Below are positions 1 to 7,908 of a DNA stretch of 37,074 nucleotides, in pieces. The notes beneath the pieces are model-generated. The model did no database searches, had not been told where the DNA came from, and was given only the letters and a program-made list of their open reading frames with translations. Numbering within the stretch: the first letter of the stretch is position 1; the number at the start of each line of letters is the position of its first letter. Origin of the DNA: Nitrospira sp. Its GTDB lineage: Bacteria > Nitrospirota > Nitrospiria > Nitrospirales > Nitrospiraceae. Made by a program: the position numbers and the translations under genes. The stretch covers positions 1 through 37,074 of the forward strand of contig JAOUGT010000009.1 in the NCBI GenBank assembly GCA_029865485.1, in the 5' to 3' direction.

Positions 1-1237
1 GCGGAGTCACGATGATCACTAATTCCGTTTCACTCTTCTGGAAGGAGCTACTGCGAAACAAGGCACCGAGAATCGGCACTTCTCCGAGGAACGGAACCTT
101 TTTGACCGATTCCCTGACGTTGTCACGCAGTAACCCGCCGATGGCGAAGCTCTGTCCATCCGCCAATTCGATCGTCGTTGCTGCCCTCCTGGTCGTAATG
201 GCAGGCACTACGAATCCCTGTGTTCGTAACGCATTTGTGAAGTCCAGCTCTGACACTTCCGGCGCGACATTCAGGCTGATGTGCTTGCTATTCAGAACAT
301 TTGGCGTAAAGACCAGCCCCACACCGAATTTCTTGAATTGAATCGTAACCAGACCAAAGGCTTGCGGCACGGGAATCGGAAACTCACCACCGGCAAGGAA
401 GGCCGCTTCCTGTCCATTCAGCGCCATCAAGGTTGGCTTGGCCAATACTTTCAGCAGATTTTCTTCTTTGAGGGCATCGACAAATCCAGTCCAAGACGTG
501 CTCCCGGCATTGAATCCAAACGCGCCTTGGATCACTTGCGTCGCTTCTGTGACTATGGTTGCCGTCTGCCCGATCGGATGACTCAGACTGGCAAGTCTCG
601 TCAGATTCGCCAATAGCGACACACCAAAGTAGTCATTGCCGATTCCAGTAAAATTGATCCCGAGCCGTTTGATCAATTCACGATTCATTTCAGCGACGCG
701 GACTTCCAACATGACTTGCTGCACACCGCCCACTTGCATCGCATTCACTATCTTCTTCGGCGCATAGGCTTCAGCCATGCTCAAGGCCCGATTCAAATTG
801 TTGGCATTCGAGGCAGTGCCCGAGAGCGTGATGTGATCGTGGTCGGAAGTGACCAGGATGCCCTGTTCTTCCGGCAAGATCTTATGTAGGTTTTCTTTCA
901 AACGGGTGACATCCGGCGCGATCACTACGTCGTACATGCCCATCATCTTGCCGCTCTCATTCCAGAGCGTCAGGTTTGTCACTCCGGTCGTCTTGCCCGT
1001 CAGATAGATCTGGGTCGGAGAGAGCACGACCGTGTCGGCGACATCTGGATTGGCCAACGACGCCCGCTTGATCGCTACAGGCAGATCCAATACCTTCGAT
1101 TTCCCCACGGTCAGCTCAAGCTTTTGAATATCGCGCTGCTCAGTAGCTCCCGCAACCGGATCCTGCCCAAAGGCTTGAGCCCCAGCCAAGATCGTGAGGG
1201 TACAGCCCATGATCGTAATCATATTGCGTAAATTCAT
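1..1237 (-). CDS. cpaC: Tad/Flp pilus secretin, CpaC/RcpA family (3' end outside the window)
   Basis: This is an outer-membrane secretin expected to form the channel for the Flp (type IVb) pilus. I translated it from the minus strand; the ORF track missed it because it has no stop in the window. It has an N-terminal signal peptide (MNLRNMITIMGC, ending near AFGQ), then the pilus-secretin N-domain (VGKSKVLDLPVAIKRASLANP), a BON-like segment (DHDHITLSGTA, AEAYAPKKIVN) and the secretin domain, ending in the family hallmark LVIIVTP at the edge. About 412 codons are visible, so little is missing. GGAGG lies 9 nt before the ATG at 1237 but only 3 nt before the ATG at 1243, so I prefer 1237. It is last in the visible flp-cpaA-cpaB-cpaC order and would assemble with CpaB. 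The family assignment is secure. Confidence 0.92.
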   Translation of the reverse strand, partial: MNLRNMITIMGCTLTILAGAQAFGQDPVAGATEQRDIQKLELTVGKSKVLDLPVAIKRASLANPDVADTVVLSPTQIYLTGKTTGVTNLTLWNESGKMMGMYDVVIAPDVTRLKENLHKILPEEQGILVTSDHDHITLSGTASNANNLNRALSMAEAYAPKKIVNAMQVGGVQQVMLEVRVAEMNRELIKRLGINFTGIGNDYFGVSLLANLTRLASLSHPIGQTATIVTEATQVIQGAFGFNAGSTSWTGFVDALKEENLLKVLAKPTLMALNGQEAAFLAGGEFPIPVPQAFGLVTIQFKKFGVGLVFTPNVLNSKHISLNVAPEVSELDFTNALRTQGFVVPAITTRRAATTIELADGQSFAIGGLLRDNVRESVKKVPFLGEVPILGALFRSSSFQKSETELVIIVTP

Positions 1238-1275
1238 CGCCATATTCCTCCAGCTTCCTACCAACCTTCCGATTG

Positions 1276-1908
1276 TTAAAACTTCACTGCATTCACCGAT
1301 GTCCCCTTGATCACTTCGACCGTCACAGACTGCACATCATGAGGCACCTTGGTTCCAGGTGGTTCAGGATAGATCTTCAGAAAGTTCAGGATCTTTTTTG
1401 GCGCATAGGCTTCCGCCACCGCCAAGATCTGGCCCAGGCGGGCCTCACTCGACACGGTCCCGAACACCGTCACATGGTCGTGGGTTCCCCTCAGGCGAAT
1501 ATTCGTCTCATCCGGCAATAATTCTGCCAACTGCTGCTTCAACCGGACGATGTCTACTCCGACATCGAGATCAAGGATGGCGAGCACCTGGCCATCTTGT
1601 CCCCACAAGGTGAGGTTCGTGGTGCCATAGCCTTTCCCAGTCACGTAGATCTGTTTAGGACTCAGCACCATGGCATCGGCAATCTGCGGATCAGCCAGCG
1701 AGGCCCGTTTGATCGCCACAGGCATATCGACCACGGTCGATTTGCCGACTACTAGGTTCAATTGTTGGGCTTCCTTAGACTGCGAGATAAGATGCAGGCT
1801 TGCATTCTTTGCCATGATGGCTGAAGGGCCCGTCAGAAGAACCCCGCTGCACACCAGGACCGTTACCCATCGTCCACGAACACTTGATCGATGCTGTGTG
1901 ACCTGCAT
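1276..1908 (-). CDS. Secretin N-domain-only paralogue (pilus assembly protein, CpaC N-terminal type)
   Basis: A 210-aa exported protein that aligns closely with the first ~150 residues of the adjacent secretin: VGKSTVVDMPVAIKRASL matches VGKSKVLDLPVAIKRASL, and AEAYAPKKILN matches AEAYAPKKIVN. It has a signal peptide, the T2SS/T3SS pilus N-domain and a BON-like segment, but no secretin beta-barrel. Its last residues (VEVIKGTSVNAVKF) instead resemble the C-terminus of CpaB (VEIIKGDVRKEITF). The ORF track starts at 1992, but an ATG at 1908 preceded by GGAGG with a 7-nt gap begins right at the signal peptide and avoids overlapping cpaB. It lies 19 nt downstream of cpaB in the same operon. Inference: an accessory periplasmic ring protein or assembly factor made by partial duplication of cpaC. 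Confidence 0.85.
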   Translation of the reverse strand: MQVTQHRSSVRGRWVTVLVCSGVLLTGPSAIMAKNASLHLISQSKEAQQLNLVVGKSTVVDMPVAIKRASLADPQIADAMVLSPKQIYVTGKGYGTTNLTLWGQDGQVLAILDLDVGVDIVRLKQQLAELLPDETNIRLRGTHDHVTVFGTVSSEARLGQILAVAEAYAPKKILNFLKIYPEPPGTKVPHDVQSVTVEVIKGTSVNAVKF

Positions 1909-1927
1909 TGCCGTGCCTCCCTGACTC

Positions 1928-2743
1928 CTAGAACGTGATTTCCTTACGGACGTCACCCTTGATGATCTCGACCCGGAACCCGCCTTCCCCATTAGTCATC
2001 GGCTTGGGGCGGTATGAACTTAAGAGCGATCCAACCTGAGCGCCCTTGGTCAACACCTTCTCGCTATTGAGCGGATTCCGTAAAGCGAGTCGCAGCTTCC
2101 CTTGATTGGAGGCCAGCGCCAGCTTCTCCGCCTCATCTACATCCACTTCCACGGTAATGACCTGGACCTGTTTGGGTTCTTCATCTTTGCCCTTTCGCTC
2201 CATTTGCGTGCCAGCCGCCAGGACCTTCACGTTCTCCAAGATCATCTTTGCCATCGCATGGCCTTGTTTGCCCGCATCCGGCTCGATCGTCACCATCACG
2301 TCCACGCGATCGGCCGGCTTGATGAACCCAGCGACTCCGATCACATCATCGACTTTCACCGACATGGCTCGCTTGTTCGGATCCGTCACTGCCGCCACTC
2401 CGCCGACCGCCCCTACCGGTGCCAGCTTTGATTCCAGCAGCATCTCGTTTCTCCTTAAATCTACGAGCAATACCCGGTCTTTGACGGCCTCAACACTTGT
2501 AAAGTGTCCTTCAGGAATTATCCCGGTGGGCATCTCCTGAGCCAGCATCATTTCGGGCGTCAATTTCGTTCCCCAGGGAATATCCGCATTGGCCACCAGG
2601 ACTTGCACATTTTTGCCTGTGGGCAATGCAGCTGCCAGCAGCCGGCTTTTCTCGTTCTGGAGCCATGAGAACACGAGGACGCTGGTGATGACCCCCAGCA
2701 CCACCGCCAATCCGAAAAACACCAGAGGCCGATACCGCTTCAT
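1928..2743 (-). CDS. cpaB: Flp pilus assembly protein CpaB/RcpC
   Basis: A 271-aa CpaB-family protein. An N-terminal signal anchor (PLVFFGLAVVLGVITSVLVF) is followed by a SAF domain (VLVANADIPWGTKLTPEMM, about residues 48-110) and the RcpC domain (NKRAMSVKVDDVIGVAGFIKPADRVDVMVT), ending in VEIIKG. CpaB proteins are periplasmic or outer-membrane-associated partners of the CpaC/RcpA secretin. The start at 2743 is supported by AGGAGG about 9 nt upstream. The gene lies between the prepilin peptidase and the secretin genes on one strand, as in canonical tad operons. The length is normal for the family, and I see no disruption. Confidence 0.95.
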   Translation of the reverse strand: MKRYRPLVFFGLAVVLGVITSVLVFSWLQNEKSRLLAAALPTGKNVQVLVANADIPWGTKLTPEMMLAQEMPTGIIPEGHFTSVEAVKDRVLLVDLRRNEMLLESKLAPVGAVGGVAAVTDPNKRAMSVKVDDVIGVAGFIKPADRVDVMVTIEPDAGKQGHAMAKMILENVKVLAAGTQMERKGKDEEPKQVQVITVEVDVDEAEKLALASNQGKLRLALRNPLNSEKVLTKGAQVGSLLSSYRPKPMTNGEGGFRVEIIKGDVRKEITF

Positions 2744-2846
2744 TGCCCTTCCTCCTCTTTCATCGCTGCCATGTGAGTGTTCTTGCTATTCACATTCATG
2801 GTTCTCACTGCCACCTGTCCAACCATAGCCGAGTTCTGTGTAATGC

Positions 2847-3371
2847 CTACCCCCCGAAGGGTTGGATTCCTCCGAGAAACAGTAGGGTGCCGGCAGCAAT
2901 CGCCAGCCCGTACCGTAACTTGAAGGGAAGTTGTAACTCCCCCATCCCGGTCGATCCTCCGGTCACGAATGCGCCATATGCCGCGAATGCCAATTTCCTG
3001 GATGTGGCGGCGAGGCCCCATTGATAGCCCATGGCACCCAGCGCATAGACGCCTCCCGCCATGACTGAAAGGAGGGCGACAGAGGTTGCGCCAAATGAAC
3101 CAACCATTGAACCAACCGCCGCCATTAATTTCACATCGCCGGCTCCGATGGCCTTGAAGGCATAGGGAAGGAGAAACAGCCCCATCCCCACACCAAGTCC
3201 GGCCATGCTAGACAAGGCACCCTCCGGTCCTCCTACCCAGGCCTGAAGCAGAATACCGATGCCGATTGCCGAAAAGGTGAGCCAGTTTGGAATACGAGAC
3301 CATCGAAGATCGTTGTAGACTGCCATGATAAGCAGCATGGTCAGCGCGAGGATCAGTATGGGTTGCATCAT
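2847..3371 (-). CDS. cpaA: Prepilin peptidase, A24 family (CpaA/TadV type)
   Basis: A 174-aa polytopic membrane aspartic protease that would cleave the Flp prepilin leader. Both catalytic-aspartate contexts are present: YNDLRWSRIPN with Asp21, and the GxGD signature GAGDVKL with Asp79. The short length and the absence of the N-terminal cysteine-rich methylase domain of PilD fit the CpaA/TadV branch. About five hydrophobic segments are visible. The likely substrate gene, flp, lies directly upstream, separated by a strong hairpin. The start at 3371 (ATGATG) has only a weak Shine-Dalgarno sequence, consistent with low expression compared with the pilin. Confidence 0.92.
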   Translation of the reverse strand: MMQPILILALTMLLIMAVYNDLRWSRIPNWLTFSAIGIGILLQAWVGGPEGALSSMAGLGVGMGLFLLPYAFKAIGAGDVKLMAAVGSMVGSFGATSVALLSVMAGGVYALGAMGYQWGLAATSRKLAFAAYGAFVTGGSTGMGELQLPFKLRYGLAIAAGTLLFLGGIQPFGG

Positions 3372-3440
3372 GGTCGCTCACATTCTGTTCGCATCACATT
3401 TCGCTTGGTTTTAATAGTACGCCGCTACCCTTCATGATTT

Positions 3441-3468
3441 GGTTGGCCCTACCTGGATAGGGCCAACC
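3441..3468 (-). promoter_or_regulatory. Strong intergenic hairpin between flp and the prepilin peptidase gene
   Basis: A perfect 10-bp inverted repeat, GGTTGGCCCT with AGGGCCAACC, around an 8-nt loop; a T-A pair can extend it to 11 bp. It lies 54 nt beyond the flp stop codon and 70 nt before the peptidase start. On the transcribed strand there is no following U-tract, so it does not look like a classical intrinsic terminator. Inference: an mRNA 3'-stabilising or partial-termination element giving far more pilin message than assembly-gene message. Confidence 0.75.
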
Positions 3469-3521
3469 ATTTCCATGTTAGCGTGGGTTCATTTGCTACT
3501 TAGCTTTTGCCAACGCCATCA

Positions 3522-3701
3522 TTAGGAACCCTGTGATGTGGTGATGGCAGTGGTTGCGTTCGAAAGAGACAGGCCAATGGCGGTGCCAAGTGGCCCAATA
3601 AGTGCGGCGACAGCCACACCCATGATACCCAAGAGAATCGCGTACTCAACTCCAGACGCACCCTCTTCTTCCTTCACAAACTGACGAATTGCATTCAACA
3701 T
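3522..3701 (-). CDS. flp: Flp family type IVb major pilin
   Basis: A 59-aa pilin absent from the ORF track because of its length. The protein starts MLNAIRQFVKEEEG and continues with the processing site and hydrophobic core ASGVEYAILLG. Cleavage after Gly14 would place Glu and Tyr at mature positions +5 and +6, the defining Flp-pilin residues. The C-terminus is short (TTAITTSQGS). An AAAGG sequence lies 9 nt before the ATG. It is the first gene of the minus-strand tad cluster and the probable substrate of the adjacent A24 peptidase. The assignment is very secure from the leader and E/Y signature. Confidence 0.95.
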   Translation of the reverse strand: MLNAIRQFVKEEEGASGVEYAILLGIMGVAVAALIGPLGTAIGLSLSNATTAITTSQGS

Positions 3702-4122
3702 GGTTTATACCTTTCAGTTAATTAAAGTTGTGGGTGATAACAGCGCCTAACATAACTCTGCTTCTTACCCCCCTAGTCGTGCACAGCTTAAGGATGCAGG
3801 AGATTCCCTCATCCTCTTACCCCGGGGTGTCATGCTAGAGGTGTGTTCCGCATTGCTTCCAGACATTGCAATCCATCGGCCAGAACTCGATCCACTCCAA
3901 CTGACTGTTTTCTCAGCATACGCTTGTGCCTCCTTCGTTGACTGCGGCTCCCCGGCCTCAGGTGAGACCTACCAAACCAGCCCCAGATGCGGTTCAGAGG
4001 CCGCAGCCGAGCAGCACATCACCCAAACAACAATTAGAAAATAGGTTTTGTTTGACCGTTGCTCAGCCTCGCGGCATGCTGACGGTACAGAAACGCTGTT
4101 CACACGAGGGAGGCTGACCGTG
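3702..4122. other. Divergent intergenic region between flp and the TPR lipoprotein gene
   Basis: About 420 bp that should hold promoters for both directions. Track ORFs here (3832-4044, 3926-4117) show no recognisable protein. A perfect palindrome ACCCCGGGGT lies at 3819-3828 and could be an operator. I found no convincing sigma-54 -24/-12 pair and no clear sigma-70 promoter. Confidence 0.4.
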
Positions 4123-5127
4123 ATGAGATCGCTACAATCTCTGAGGTTCCTATTGACTGTAGGGCTTGCTGTTGGAGCTGGTACATTCACCGGATGCTGG
4201 GGAGCCAAGGATCAGGCTGCATCGTCAGTGGATATGGCCGAATATCGGAAAATGATGGATGAACAGAAGAAACAGCAAGAACGCCTTGAAGCGGCTACCT
4301 CTTCCACCCCTGAACTCACGGCTGAGGAACATGAACGTAAGGGCGACCTTGATGCACAAGCCCGAAATTATCCATTGGCAAGCCTGCACTATGACAAGGC
4401 CTTGAAGGCCGATCCCACCCGCAACCCCGTTCGTCTCAAGCTCGGTCAGGTGTTCCTACAGCAGGGTCTTCTCGATCAGGCCCTGACGCACTTTCAAGAC
4501 CTACGGACCAGAGAGCCGGAATCTGCACCGGTCCATGAAGGCCTTGGACAGATCTATCTGATGCAAGGCAAGCACCAGGAAGCTGAGAAGGCCCTGACCA
4601 AGGCCATCTCTCTCAACCCAGCCAGCTGGCAAGCGCATAATTTACTGGGGCTCCTGTACGACCAACAGAAACGCCATGCCGAAGCCATCGCGTCCTACCA
4701 CACGGCCTTGACCCATCGCTCGCGCGAGCCAAACGTCTTGAACAATCTCGGCCTCGCCTACGCATTGAGCGGCAACTACGAAGCCGCTATCGACTCTTAT
4801 GAACAGGCTGTATCGGCCGGCTCGAACAATCCCAAACTCTATAACAACCTCGGTATCGCCTATGTGCAGCGCCGACGCTATGCGGACGCGTTGAACACGT
4901 TCAAAAAGGCGATGGATGAACCACGCGCCTATAACAACCTCGGTGTTGCACTTCTTGGCGTCAACAATGCCAAGAAAGCAGTGGTCTGCTTGGAGAAAGC
5001 CATCGAACTCAATCCGCAGTACTATGAAAAAGCCTCGGAGAACCTTCGAATCGCCCGCCAATCCGTTCCTAACACCACCAGTGGAGCAACTGCATCAAGT
5101 ATGGCCGAGACCAGCTCCTGCCCATAG
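4123..5127 (+). CDS. TPR-repeat lipoprotein, TadD-like
   Basis: A 334-aa lipoprotein with a lipobox FTGC (Cys25) after a hydrophobic signal (SLRFLLTVGLAVGAG), then a charged linker and about seven tandem TPR units over residues ~70-310. Repeats are recognisable as LKLGQVFLQQGLLDQALTHF, VLNNLGLAYALSGNYEAAID and LYNNLGIAYVQRRRYADALN. The track start at 4048 is upstream of the signal peptide; the ATG at 4123 has GAGGGAGG about 10 nt upstream, and an adjacent GTG at 4120 is also possible. TadD-type TPR lipoproteins help localise and assemble the tad secretin. The divergent position next to the flp cluster makes a similar role likely, but TPR proteins are generic, so this is an inference. Confidence 0.85.
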   Translation: MRSLQSLRFLLTVGLAVGAGTFTGCWGAKDQAASSVDMAEYRKMMDEQKKQQERLEAATSSTPELTAEEHERKGDLDAQARNYPLASLHYDKALKADPTRNPVRLKLGQVFLQQGLLDQALTHFQDLRTREPESAPVHEGLGQIYLMQGKHQEAEKALTKAISLNPASWQAHNLLGLLYDQQKRHAEAIASYHTALTHRSREPNVLNNLGLAYALSGNYEAAIDSYEQAVSAGSNNPKLYNNLGIAYVQRRRYADALNTFKKAMDEPRAYNNLGVALLGVNNAKKAVVCLEKAIELNPQYYEKASENLRIARQSVPNTTSGATASSMAETSSCP

Positions 5128-5246
5128 TGCGTGAAGCGTATCTCGCCCTTCGATGGGACTCAGGGTCGTCAGCATGTCGAACGGTAAAACGTGAAGCGAA
5201 CAGACAAGATAGCATCCGGCCTTGGGATAGGATGGCTCGGATGCCC
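5128..5246. repeat. Intergenic stretch with a REP-like motif (copy 1)
   Basis: Just after the TPR gene stop is CGTGAAGCGTATCTCG (5130-5145), nearly identical to CGTGAAGCGCATCTCG right after trxB (26964-26979). A second CGTGAAGCG core occurs at 5190-5198. Placement directly behind stop codons and the recurring core resemble bacterial REP-type intergenic repeats. Confidence 0.5.
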
Positions 5247-5531
5247 TTACTGACATGAATCACAAAGCTGTTGCAGCTCTGTTCTTCGGGCTGGATTCAA
5301 GCCGTAGACCTGCTGGCCCGACATACTTCCCCTCCGGAGGAGCCAGTCCCTTGTCGTGAGGTCATTCAGCGCGTCATTCACACTTTGACGATCGACCTTA
5401 GCTCCACGCGCGCGAAGCCACCAATTCTCTATTCCCTCTGCTGTATCTTTGGCGTCGGGATGTGAACAGAGATACCCGAGCAGCAGCCATGCCACTCTGT
5501 TGCTGGTTGAAAACTGATCCGGCCTTTCCAC
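5247..5531 (-). CDS. Small winged-helix-like hypothetical protein
   Basis: A 94-aa protein with a GTG start; an in-frame stop lies 12 nt upstream, so the N-terminus cannot extend further. The sequence reads like a compact helix-rich domain with a hairpin: RVAWLLLGYLCSHP, then VDRQSVNDALNDLTTRDWL, then RRGSMSGQQVYGLN. This is the order of a winged-helix recognition helix and wing. No named family is recognised. It lies downstream of the sigma-54 activator on the same strand (132-bp gap) and could be co-transcribed. No strong Shine-Dalgarno sequence is visible. Confidence is moderate that it is a real gene and low for function. Confidence 0.6.
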   Translation of the reverse strand: MERPDQFSTSNRVAWLLLGYLCSHPDAKDTAEGIENWWLRARGAKVDRQSVNDALNDLTTRDWLLRRGSMSGQQVYGLNPARRTELQQLCDSCQ

Positions 5532-5663
5532 AGTCGCCGGTCAGACGCACGTTTAGTGCCGCGCCACACATTCATCGAACCGCGCGGAATCTTGAAAGAT
5601 GCCCTGTCAGATTATTTACCCTGCGGTAAGCTTTCCTCAGGCAACAAGCTTCCGCCGATCATC

Positions 5664-6674
5664 TTAGGCCGCAGAAAATATGCGGCGATCGAGCCCATGC
5701 TTATGGAGCAACCGCTGGAATGCACGGCGCTCTTTGCGTGCGGCGCGGGCCGCTTGGGAAATATTCCCCTGATGTACGGAGAGCAACTTGCTCAGATACG
5801 TCCGCTCGAATTCGTCGATCATCTTCGCCTTCATCGCCTGAAACCCGCACTGACCTATGACCATCTCCGTTGGCCCCTCCGACACAACCGTCGCTGCGAC
5901 TCCAGCCGGCTCATGATCAGGCAGGTCCAGGTCGGCCGCCTCAAGAACATCGCCTATCGCCATCGCTACCGCGCGATGAATCACCGCTTGCAACTCCCTC
6001 ACATTCCCTGGCCACGCATAGTTCATCAACTTCATCATCGCGTCTGCCGATAGCCGGACTGCTCCCTTACCGAATTCTTCCGCGGAGCGATCCACAAAGT
6101 GCTTGGCCAGATCGGAAATATCTTCCCGTCGGTCACGCAGTGGAGGAAGCACTACGGACAACACATTCAGACGATAGAACAAGTCTTCCCTGAATTGGTG
6201 GGCTTCGACCAAATATCGCAAGTCCGTATTGGTCGCAGCCACGATCTTCACATCGACGGCGCGACTTTTGGTGGAACCCAGCGGCCTGAATTCCTGATCC
6301 TGAAGGACACGCAACAGTTTGCTCTGTGCCACCATGTTGAGACTGTTGATTTCGTCGAGGAACAGGGTCCCGCCATCCGCTTCATGAAACAACCCGTGTT
6401 TCTCGGCGAGGGCACCGGTAAATGCTCCCTTGCTGTGGCCGAATAGCTCGTTCTCCACTAGATGATCCGGCAGGGCCGCGCAATTCACGGGCACGAACGG
6501 TTTACCCCTCCGCTCACTGGAATAGTGAAGCGCTCGCGCAAATAGTTCTTTTCCTGTTCCAGTCTCTCCTGAAATCAAGACTGTCGACTTAGAGGCGCTC
6601 AAGCGCGGGATCATGTTCTTTGCCTTGAGAAAAGATTGGCTATTTCCGATGAATAGTTCGTCCCATTGCGACAT
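5664..6674 (-). CDS. Sigma-54-dependent activator, AAA+ plus Fis-type HTH, no sensor domain
   Basis: A 336-aa bacterial enhancer-binding protein. The AAA+ domain begins almost at the N-terminus: Walker A GETGTGKE (residues 36-43), the sigma-54-contacting loop GAFTGA (83-88), Walker B GGTLFLDEI (101-109) and the WPGNVREL motif. The C-terminal Fis-like helix-turn-helix is NISQAARAARKERRAFQRLL (about 304-323). There is no receiver, GAF or PAS domain, so activity must be controlled by expression, by a partner protein or by DNA context, as in PspF/HrpR-type activators. The ATG at 6674 follows AAAGGAGA with good spacing. A ~120-bp sequence upstream resembles the one upstream of bcsA, which suggests a shared regulatory circuit (inference). 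Confidence 0.93.
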   Translation of the reverse strand: MSQWDELFIGNSQSFLKAKNMIPRLSASKSTVLISGETGTGKELFARALHYSSERRGKPFVPVNCAALPDHLVENELFGHSKGAFTGALAEKHGLFHEADGGTLFLDEINSLNMVAQSKLLRVLQDQEFRPLGSTKSRAVDVKIVAATNTDLRYLVEAHQFREDLFYRLNVLSVVLPPLRDRREDISDLAKHFVDRSAEEFGKGAVRLSADAMMKLMNYAWPGNVRELQAVIHRAVAMAIGDVLEAADLDLPDHEPAGVAATVVSEGPTEMVIGQCGFQAMKAKMIDEFERTYLSKLLSVHQGNISQAARAARKERRAFQRLLHKHGLDRRIFSAA

Positions 6675-7203
6675 ATTTCGATCTCCTTTGCTCTCCTGAT
6701 CGCTCAGTCCGGCGCTCTGCTTTGCAGCGACTCCAGCTTAAAAATACAGATCCAGCTCGATTCCCTGACTAATGAGTACCTCCCCCCGGCTTATTACACT
6801 TATCCACATATGATCCGCTGCCCTGCGGTAACAGATCCTCTGAGGCTTTCTGTGCGCCGCACTTCATGTGACTAAGGCTAGAACAGAACTCACGATCTGT
6901 GCATAGCAAGCTCGTAGGGGGAAGCCTCCACAGAGTAGGTACTCCTTTGGCGGGGCCTCGCGGGATGCGGTGTGCCGCATTGCTTGTGGCAGCATAACAA
7001 AATCACACTTCAGTCGCGGAACAGGGATGAGACCGGCCACTGAGGTTGCTTCTGCACCGCTCGAACCGCATGGGTTATTCTGCTAGATGTAGAAACACGG
7101 TCTCGGTGAAGGCTCTGTGTCAGGGAGAGTTGCTGGTTTCGGAAATCCCTGCCCCTGGTGGGGCTACTGAGGACGGGAAGACATCGTCTGCTATGGATTC
7201 ATC
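6675..7203. other. Long intergenic region upstream of the sigma-54 activator
   Basis: About 530 bp without a credible gene (track ORF 6666-6875 resembles no protein). It contains repeat copy A (6847-6971) and, near bcsS, a GC-rich hairpin GCCCC-TGGT-GGGGC (7151-7164), 40 nt beyond the bcsS stop, which could be a weak terminator for bcsA-bcsS. The length suggests a complex promoter for the activator. Confidence 0.5.
6847..6971 (-). repeat. Upstream repeat, copy A (before the sigma-54 activator)
   Basis: Diverged repeat shared with 10208-10325. Conserved blocks in the same order and spacing are CATGTGACnAAGnCTAGA, CTCGTAGGGG, CAGAGTnGGTACTnCTTTGG and ATGCGGT. Both copies lie upstream of a minus-strand gene in the same orientation, 170-300 bp before the activator start here. 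Probable shared regulatory DNA; whether it acts as a promoter, operator or leader RNA cannot be told from sequence. Confidence 0.7.
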
Positions 7204-7908
7204 TTAGAAGGGAACATACACTTCTAACCCGCCGTATGCTCCATTGAGGAACGTTTGGGAGTATTGATAGCCGCCCTTGAGTGTCAGGTAAAACCACCCA
7301 ATCGGTACCTGGGCAATGGGTCCGGTTTGCACGGCATAGAAATCCTTATTCCCCATACCGGCAATATCCCAGCCAAGATAGAGAGAACAGCAGTTCTGGT
7401 CGTTCTTATACACCAGCCTGGTCGCCCTCAAGCGGCTCCAGACTAACCCATCCAAGTTGGTATAGGAGACGATCGCATGAACAGTTCCCTGTTCATGCCA
7501 CCGAAAGGCTTCCCCTTGCAGTTGGAAACCGATGTCCTGTTCATGGCTCTTGCCTCCGCCCACTAGATCTGCCTGTTTCCATCGCAATTGAGGTCCTGCA
7601 AACCCTAGGACAGTCCAAGGCCCTTGCCGGTATTTCAATCCGAGGGCCGGTGTGGCGAATTGAACCTCCGCATCGCGGATGGTACCGCGATCCTTAAAGG
7701 AATACCCGAGCCCAGCTCCCATAAATTGGACAAAGGGCTGTAGATTCGAAGATGTGGCCATGATGGGAGTCCGGACACCCATGTAGGCGTAATACTGGCT
7801 GTGGTCGTCCATCTGAAACCCGGTAAAGACATCCCCGGCCCCTGCGATGCCAGGCCAGGATAGAACTGCCGCGAATATCATGCCGCACGTGCGGTGAGTT
7901 CTTGCCAC
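7204..7908 (-). CDS. bcsS: Cellulose biosynthesis BcsS-like outer-membrane beta-barrel protein
   Basis: A 234-aa protein with a Sec signal (MARTHRTCGMIFAAVLSWPG, cleavage near AGA) followed by a beta-rich body that opens with GDVFTGFQMDDHSQYYAYMG and ends with aromatic-terminated strands (GGLEVYVPF), typical of small outer-membrane barrels. The pattern and the position directly after bcsA match the BcsS family (CBP_BcsS), whose function is poorly defined. The start is GTG at 7908, with GGGAG 7 nt upstream inside the bcsA 3' end, giving a 31-bp overlap. An alternative ATG at 7881 would form an ATGA overlap but would lose the basic residues of the signal peptide. Recognition of BcsS is from memory of the family pattern. 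Confidence 0.72.
   Translation of the reverse strand: MARTHRTCGMIFAAVLSWPGIAGAGDVFTGFQMDDHSQYYAYMGVRTPIMATSSNLQPFVQFMGAGLGYSFKDRGTIRDAEVQFATPALGLKYRQGPWTVLGFAGPQLRWKQADLVGGGKSHEQDIGFQLQGEAFRWHEQGTVHAIVSYTNLDGLVWSRLRATRLVYKNDQNCCSLYLGWDIAGMGNKDFYAVQTGPIAQVPIGWFYLTLKGGYQYSQTFLNGAYGGLEVYVPF

Noticed and set aside
2740-3021. 93-aa ORF ending in an ATGA overlap with cpaB
   Set aside because: Mostly a shadow of the prepilin peptidase gene; the last 28 codons could be a leader peptide but nothing supports it.
6847-6971. c-di-GMP riboswitch explanation for the upstream repeats
   Set aside because: I could not match GEMM-I or GEMM-II core sequences; the repeats are conserved blocks without a convincing fold.
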